Positions 59,320 to 64,000 of a DNA stretch of 64,000 nucleotides are shown piece by piece (positions within the stretch are counted from its first letter, which is position 1; each line of letters opens with the position of its first letter). The stretch covers positions 1 to 64,000 of the forward strand of contig JAZRYS010000261.1 in NCBI GenBank assembly GCA_045600865.1, in the 5' to 3' direction. Both the position numbers and the translations under genes were made by a program. The stretch comes from Aphodosoma sp045600865. GTDB taxonomy: Bacteria > Bacteroidota > Bacteroidia > Bacteroidales > Paludibacteraceae. A model generated the notes under the pieces. That model made no database searches. It had not been told where the DNA came from and saw only the letters and a list, made by a program, of their open reading frames with translations.

Positions 59320-59704
59320 GTTCCGTCATAAGAGAGGGAGGGTTTATGACCATTGCATTCAAAAACACAAAAAGCCAAAGATTATTTAACATTCTGCCAT
59401 ACTGATTTTCAGCGATATAGAAAAAACCTGCCAGAAAAATTAGAAAATCAGAAAAAAAATGGGAATATATATAGTAGAGGGCAACATGAAATTGAAAATT
59501 GACAATTACCGACTACGGACGAAAGACCTCAGTCCTCTAATCGAAATTCCACCGTGACTTCAGCATGATTTCAACGTGATTTCAGCGTGCCTCCACCGCT
59601 CGGTGGACAAACGGTGGAGATCCAGTGGACAAGCGGTGGAGCATCACTGGTCCAACGACAGAATAATAATATTCATTTATCAACTCTTTAAACCCTAAAA
59701 AATC
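59320..59704. other. Intergenic stretch with short repeated words
   Basis: No gene was found. At about 59545-59585 the word GATTTCARCGTG recurs, and at about 59590-59640 CGGTGGAC/CGGTGGAG words recur four to five times, with CTCCACCG as their complement. These arms could fold into alternative hairpins. They directly precede the DUF6266-like gene. Confidence 0.5.
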
Positions 59705-60550
59705 ATGGCACTATTAGAAGGATTCATCCAGAAACTCAGAGGTTCGGCAGGTGATTTCACCTTTCGGAAAGAGGAAGGTCGAACCATCGTGTCTGAAAAA
59801 GCTACTAAAGTAACAAATCCCAGAACCCCAGCACAGCAAAGATCCCGCATGAAGTGGGCAAACATCGTGAAGATGTACAAAGGCATCATGCCGCTGCTTG
59901 ACTGCGCATTCGAAAGCAAAGCTGCAGGTGTCAACGACTTCAACATGTTCGTCAGGATGAACATGCAGATGACACCAGTCTATCTAACCAAAAGCCAGGC
60001 AGCTGGCAATGCCTGCGTAGTTGCGCCATACGTGATAACCCAGGGGTCTCTCCCATCCATCATGGTTACAGGCACAGGCGCGAACGGTGTAACCGACATC
60101 AGCCTCGGACAGCTAGTGATTGACGACCAGACTACCGTTGCGCAGTTCGCAAATGCCATAGTAGAGAATAATACACACTACGACTACAACGACAGCATCT
60201 CTTTCCTGCGCATCGAGCAAAAAGTGAACGGTGCGACCAACCTTCCATACGGTGTCTTCAAGGCATTCGACGTCGTTCTGAAAAAAGCTGACAACGCTTT
60301 GCTGCTTGCAGTCGTTCCTTCCGAAGGGTTTGCAACGGTTGACGGCAAACTCGGACATCTAACATCAGACACTGGCGACTTCGCCTATGCCTGGGTTCAT
60401 TCCCGCAAGTCGCATGACCAGGTTAAAGTCAGCAGCCAAACGCTCATCGACAACAACTCGCTCCTGCCCCACTACACATCCGAAAAAGCATACCGTGAGG
60501 CTGCCGCAAGCTATGGCAGCGAGAAAAAGGCATTCCTTTCGCCAAAATAA
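59705..60550 (+). CDS. DUF6266-like protein
   Basis: 281 residues. It starts MALLEGFIQKLRGSAGDFTF and contains KVTNPRTPAQQRSRMKWANI (about 37-57). It is beta-rich, with no signal peptide or catalytic motif. The start resembles DUF6266 proteins, which Prevotella and Bacteroides often encode in several copies and whose role is unknown. No consensus promoter was found; the ATG is preceded by the repeated-word region. Confidence 0.65.
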   Translation: MALLEGFIQKLRGSAGDFTFRKEEGRTIVSEKATKVTNPRTPAQQRSRMKWANIVKMYKGIMPLLDCAFESKAAGVNDFNMFVRMNMQMTPVYLTKSQAAGNACVVAPYVITQGSLPSIMVTGTGANGVTDISLGQLVIDDQTTVAQFANAIVENNTHYDYNDSISFLRIEQKVNGATNLPYGVFKAFDVVLKKADNALLLAVVPSEGFATVDGKLGHLTSDTGDFAYAWVHSRKSHDQVKVSSQTLIDNNSLLPHYTSEKAYREAAASYGSEKKAFLSPK

Positions 60551-60603
60551 TCATGAAGTAAGCATCCTTTGATATACCTATTGCAGCAGTTGTAGTATAG
60601 TTG

Positions 60604-60611
60604 TAACTTTG
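60604..60611 (+). promoter_or_regulatory. Orphan plus-strand promoter at the island edge
   Basis: TAACTTTG points right, but the only plus-strand frame behind it (ATG near 60654) stops after 17 codons. The genes beyond are on the minus strand. It probably belonged to a gene displaced by the cassette at 60680-64000. Confidence 0.45.
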
Positions 60612-60679
60612 CCTCCGCAATTTTGCAATAACTACAACTCCTAACTTCGTCAATGCGCCACATAGATCAAGCAACTGTG

Positions 60680-61081
60680 CTAATCCTCTTTTATAATACC
60701 ATGTGAATCAGAAATATATAAAAATGACTGTGGCGCATGTTTTATTCCGATATAAGACAAGGGTTTAGGTCCTTTCAATTTAAAGAACCTCTTAATCTTA
60801 ATAGCATTTGCCTTCTCTTTCCCTCTAAAATAGGACATGAAAAAATCTTTCGTAACCCCTGAATGCTTGCCTGTTTGTTTCCAAATAGATTCAGGCGTGT
60901 CTGTAAGTACTTTGTCCACTTCAAGGATGGCGACAATTTTTTTTATTGGACTAGTTGCATATACCACAATGCTTTGAATGTCAGAAGGAATAAATTTCCG
61001 AAACTCATAAAGTTTTTCTCCAGAGAATATCTTTTCTATATGGCAAGGATGAATAGATAATATGATGGTTTTACTTTTCAT
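60680..61081 (-). CDS. ASCH-domain protein
   Basis: 133 residues from the ATG at 61081; an ATG three codons upstream is possible. Features are ILSIHPCHIEKIFSGEKLYE and FRKFIPSDIQSIVVYATSPI, then VAILEVDKVL, all typical of the ASCH (PUA-like) fold. ASCH proteins bind RNA or modified nucleobases, and some are RNases or amidohydrolases. The start overlaps the 3' end of the PIN-GNAT gene by 11 nt. Last gene of the cassette. Confidence 0.82.
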   Translation of the reverse strand: MKSKTIILSIHPCHIEKIFSGEKLYEFRKFIPSDIQSIVVYATSPIKKIVAILEVDKVLTDTPESIWKQTGKHSGVTKDFFMSYFRGKEKANAIKIKRFFKLKGPKPLSYIGIKHAPQSFLYISDSHGIIKED

Positions 61082-62534
61082 TGAGTGCAATATATTGTTC
61101 GTTACTTATTTTTCTAATACTTTGTATATTCCCCCTAATCCCAACAGACTGGATTTTCCTCCATGATATTTCATAGTCAAGTGGAATGAATCTGAATAAT
61201 ATGATTAAGGTTTCCCGACTCAGAATTTTTTCCAAATCAGAATGAGTATAAACCGTTCTCTTGGCAATCTTTGGAAATACTTCTTCAACTTTGTCGGATG
61301 TAAAAGCATCTTCCACAATGCCCATACACTGAATTGACTTTCTATCCGAACTTCTGTAAAATAGCACGATATCTCCTTTTTTTAACGATTTTGTGTTGGA
61401 ATGACACAGATATGCTTTTTTTATGGTATTTCCTTGACAAGAGCACAGGTTTTGGTCGCTTTCGAACAGAGATCCTTTCATACTACTGGAATCCGGGAAT
61501 AGATCTTCGTGATATTGGGGTTGAATAGGAATGATGAATTTTTGAACTGTATCATTATCTTGAAAGAAAGGATAATATTTTATCAGCGATTCCAAACTAC
61601 AAAGATTTGTTTCTTCCAATTTCATGGGCTTGATGTACACATCGTCATTCTGGTATTTTCCCAGAAAAGAAAAGCCGTATTCTTCACACAACCCGACAAG
61701 TGTTTTCTGCTCTTCTCCGTATGTATGCAGATAAACCCAGTCAATATCGTTTTTCACACAATAATCAAAAGCGATAAACAAAAGCCGTTCTCCCAATTTT
61801 TTGCCACGAGCGGAAAAATCCACTTTGAAGGTGCATAATTTCAGAATCTTCCCATTGACCATTTCGTCATTATCTGTAAGTTTTGCATCTTGCTCTTGTT
61901 TGTATATGCATATTGCAACAACATTGTTTTTATCATCCAGAATGCACCAGCATTTCCTTTGCCGCTCAGCACTTTTCTGGTACCAATCATCAAATACATC
62001 ATAGGATTGGCGCAAAGAATTAAAGAAACTTTGACTTTTATCTATTTCGTACAGATAACGTTCCTGAACACCAGTGTAAGTATGCGCTATCGGTTTGTTG
62101 GAATAACGCTTTAAGAAAAGCAACATTTGTTCCAACCGATAAACTTTATCTTGAATACCAATATGCGATGCCTTCTTATGTATTCCTTCGTCATTTGTAA
62201 CAAGTACATTGACTGCCCCACGATACAAGGCAAACAGGATATTATTATCAACCCTGTCATTATCGTTGGACTCCTTTAATTCCAATCGCTCTCGCTCTTC
62301 GTCAGACAAAACAGGAGGATTCTCTATTTTAGAATATTGTTTGAGACGAGACAACACAATATCCTTTCTTTCCTTGTCTTTGTCCCGATTTATGTCCTCA
62401 ATTTGCAAAGGATGAACATATAGACAATGCTGCTGTTCCGCAGCCAATCTCCTCAAATCGGCAAAAGAGGAATCCAGCATTCTGCCAGTGTCCTCCAAGG
62501 GAATGATGATATTGGTGTCTAAAAGGATGTTCAT
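61071..62534 (-). CDS. PIN nuclease - GNAT acetyltransferase - PUA/ASCH-like triple fusion
   Basis: 487 residues in three parts. Residues 1-145 form a PIN-type RNase domain with MNILLDTNIIIP (Asp6) and further acids Asp96 (RVDNN) and Asp115 (VTNDEGI). Residues 185-305 form a GNAT domain with an acetyl-CoA loop RGKKLGERLL (243-252) and EEYGFSFLGKY. Residues 375-487 look like a PUA-superfamily (ASCH/EVE-like) domain (KKGDIVLFYRSSD, CMGIVEDAF). PIN and GNAT are classic toxin folds, and PUA-like domains read RNA or modified bases. It overlaps the HNH gene by 4 nt and the ASCH gene by 11 nt. A toxin or defence effector is inferred. Confidence 0.78.
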   Translation of the reverse strand: MNILLDTNIIIPLEDTGRMLDSSFADLRRLAAEQQHCLYVHPLQIEDINRDKDKERKDIVLSRLKQYSKIENPPVLSDEERERLELKESNDNDRVDNNILFALYRGAVNVLVTNDEGIHKKASHIGIQDKVYRLEQMLLFLKRYSNKPIAHTYTGVQERYLYEIDKSQSFFNSLRQSYDVFDDWYQKSAERQRKCWCILDDKNNVVAICIYKQEQDAKLTDNDEMVNGKILKLCTFKVDFSARGKKLGERLLFIAFDYCVKNDIDWVYLHTYGEEQKTLVGLCEEYGFSFLGKYQNDDVYIKPMKLEETNLCSLESLIKYYPFFQDNDTVQKFIIPIQPQYHEDLFPDSSSMKGSLFESDQNLCSCQGNTIKKAYLCHSNTKSLKKGDIVLFYRSSDRKSIQCMGIVEDAFTSDKVEEVFPKIAKRTVYTHSDLEKILSRETLIILFRFIPLDYEISWRKIQSVGIRGNIQSIRKISNEQYIALNEK

Positions 62535-63430
62535 TTAATATATTCGTTGGACTGCTTTATTAATAATGGATTCAAATCTGAAAGCCCAATTATTAGTCGT
62601 TTCTCATTTTTATCTTCTAAAGGGGAACGCCCACCATTTAATTCCAACCAACTCTTGTATCCTGATATATCTGAGTCTGAAATACATATTGCATACTCAA
62701 TTCCTGAAATTGCAACGACAAAATATATCTCAGTTTCAACATTTCCGCCAGAATGTCTTGTGTATTCTTTTGGAAACAACATCATTTCATGAAGAATCTC
62801 ATAATATTTTTCATCCTTTTCGTCATACACACAACAACCCTCAGAGCAAATCCTACGTTGATTATATTGCCAAAAATTGCCTTTCCCATATCGGGCATAT
62901 TCTCGCAAATTCTTTAAAATATCTGTTTCTTTTCCCAACAATTCTTGAACACACAAATCATAATTCGGTTCTCCCATATTGTACAAAAAATATTCGTATG
63001 CACATTTTGCTAAAAAACGAGATACTATATTATTTGGATATTCTGGTTCCGGAATATATGGGGCAATCATGGTATGAATACCTTTCTCCTTTATTGTCTC
63101 ATGGAGTATCTCGTCATCGAATGAACATATAATTCCTTTGTCCGTTGTTTGCATAGTAACCTCAGCGCTCTTCAAAGCACCAGGGAATGCCATCTGTTGT
63201 TTAACCAGTTTTCCTTTCTTCGTCAAAATTTCATTTCCATGTCTTAACGAAACAAAATATGGTTGAGACAACAAACATTTTTCAATTTTTATCGCAAAAT
63301 AATGGTTGCACTCGTCACACACATACCCTTTTGGCAAATAATGTTGTTCGTTCCCTAACGACTCGGGAATAATGTGTTCAACACTTTTTGAGGAAGAAGA
63401 GTCTTTATGGCAAAATATGCAAATCATCAT
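62531..63430 (-). CDS. HNH endonuclease
   Basis: 299 residues. The N-terminal zinc/HNH module is MICIFCHKD (Cys4, Cys7), VEHIIPESLG (His19) and CDECN (Cys38, Cys41, Asn42), as in HNH_5-type nucleases. The remaining 240 residues are unassigned and probably recognise the target. The start ATG at 63430 overlaps the preceding gene by 4 nt and is preceded by AAAGGAGGTGA, a strong Shine-Dalgarno for this phylum. It overlaps the PIN-GNAT gene by 4 nt. Confidence 0.85.
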   Translation of the reverse strand: MMICIFCHKDSSSSKSVEHIIPESLGNEQHYLPKGYVCDECNHYFAIKIEKCLLSQPYFVSLRHGNEILTKKGKLVKQQMAFPGALKSAEVTMQTTDKGIICSFDDEILHETIKEKGIHTMIAPYIPEPEYPNNIVSRFLAKCAYEYFLYNMGEPNYDLCVQELLGKETDILKNLREYARYGKGNFWQYNQRRICSEGCCVYDEKDEKYYEILHEMMLFPKEYTRHSGGNVETEIYFVVAISGIEYAICISDSDISGYKSWLELNGGRSPLEDKNEKRLIIGLSDLNPLLIKQSNEYIK

Positions 63431-63780
63431 TCACCTCCTTTCTTAATCTCCATTTCCACTATTATTTTTGCTTCGTTCAACGACTGTTCGCCATCCGCTT
63501 TTAAGACGAAGCCGTTCCTTATTTTTGCGGAAATGGTTTCTTGGATTGCCTTTTGCTGTTTAGAAATAATTACTTGTTCCATTTCCGATGGTTTCAATTG
63601 CTGTATGATATCACCCTCAATGTGCTTTACAGCGGTTTTCTTTAGATATTCGGACACACGAAGCCCATCCACGTCCTGAAGTCCTATTGCAGCACGCCAA
63701 GCCGAAACACTCTCCCGCTTATGTAGTTCTACCACCTGCTCGTAAGTTTCAAAGTCAATATTTTTCAGTTCTTCGTTCAT
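63427..63780 (-). CDS. VbhA/Fic-N-terminus-like small protein
   Basis: 117 residues. The stretch AWRAAIGLQDVDGLRVSEYL, followed by KKTAVKHIEGDI, resembles the segment that precedes the Fic core, or a stand-alone VbhA-type antitoxin, in Fic systems. No Fic motif (HPFxxGNGR) is present in the window. The C-terminal half (KIRNGFVLKADGEQSLNEAK) is helical/strand mixed and unassigned. It may be an antitoxin or regulator of the nucleases that follow. First gene of the cassette; no consensus promoter was found. Confidence 0.6.
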   Translation of the reverse strand: MNEELKNIDFETYEQVVELHKRESVSAWRAAIGLQDVDGLRVSEYLKKTAVKHIEGDIIQQLKPSEMEQVIISKQQKAIQETISAKIRNGFVLKADGEQSLNEAKIIVEMEIKKGGE

Positions 63781-63843
63781 TGTGCGTATACTATTCTTTT
63801 ATTTTACACATCTAGATGCTTATCCACTACGTGCACTTCTTGC

Positions 63844-64000
63844 TTAGGGTGCTACGAATCTATCAATAACAAAACGATCATCGTCAATACACCTCAAGAA
63901 ACGTTTGCTAATTGAGTACTTGTCATTTCGAGGTTGCCCATTGCTGTTTACCCCTTGACGCATAGTACCGAAATAAATATCTTTCGTAAGAGGATTCAAT
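63844..64000 (-). CDS. 3' end of an unidentified gene, start outside the window
   Basis: 51 codons are visible, ending KRFLRCIDDDRFVIDRFVAP then TAA. The visible part has KDIYFGTMRQGVNSNG. I do not recognise a family. It lies 63 nt upstream of the cassette on the same strand and may belong to it. Confidence 0.5.
   Translation of the reverse strand, partial: LNPLTKDIYFGTMRQGVNSNGQPRNDKYSISKRFLRCIDDDRFVIDRFVAP

Noticed and set aside
60680..64000. A prophage or transposon remnant
   Set aside because: No integrase, transposase, structural gene, terminal repeat or tRNA junction is visible.

Overview
The window looks like a chromosomal segment of a Bacteroidales bacterium, most probably Prevotellaceae. 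Almost every transcription unit is preceded by the Bacteroidota-type promoter (TTG/TTTG, about 19-20 nt, TAnnTTTG). Surface proteins carry type IX secretion C-terminal tails. PorT-, GldA- and GldB-like genes are present, and rpmB-rpmG is followed by the Bacteroidota-specific DUF4295 gene. No insertion sequence, CRISPR array, rRNA gene or replication origin was seen.

Positions 1-9400 are a plastic surface-protein region. It holds a BspA-type leucine-rich repeat protein cut by the window edge, an AAA ATPase, a DUF4062/HATPase/winged-helix regulator and two paralogous BspA/InlB-repeat proteins. Scraps of at least three broken genes lie between them, including an internally deleted AAA ATPase (9038-9208) and a third copy of the InlB-repeat C-terminal module (2495-2690). 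Positions 9442-19624 are one operon: a 2,874-residue YDG-repeat adhesin with a type IX tail, followed after one base by an OmpA-family outer-membrane protein. A 1.2 kb non-coding stretch follows.

Positions 20844-60550 are mostly core genome. They carry mutS2 with a LysM esterase; tRNA-Glu; infC-rpmI-rplT, with infC apparently starting at AUA; pnp; tRNA-Arg; a 2[4Fe-4S] ferredoxin; porT; and recA. An eight-gene minus-strand operon follows, gldA-ruvB-flippase-mreB-mreC-mreD-mrdA-rodA, which links cell-shape and wall-elongation genes to Holliday-junction processing. Divergent to it is gldB-fur family-S37 peptidase. Next come a lipoprotein, the rpmB operon, and an exopolysaccharide export unit (two Wza-like lipoproteins and a Wzc-like tyrosine kinase). 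Then comes tRNA-Gln behind a small promoter/terminator unit, and a tightly overlapping plus-strand operon (BspA protein-folA-small membrane protein-dxr-rseP-ABC-F). mdh and a DUF6266-like gene close the block.

Positions 60680-64000 are an accessory cassette of four overlapping minus-strand genes: a VbhA/Fic-N-terminus-like protein, an HNH nuclease, a PIN-GNAT-PUA-like triple fusion and a separate ASCH protein. They are followed upstream by the 3' end of another gene. This is the best candidate in the window for an undescribed, possibly defensive, system. A second novelty is a 91-nt intergenic element present twice with no gaps (72/91 identical), each copy upstream of a plus-strand operon.
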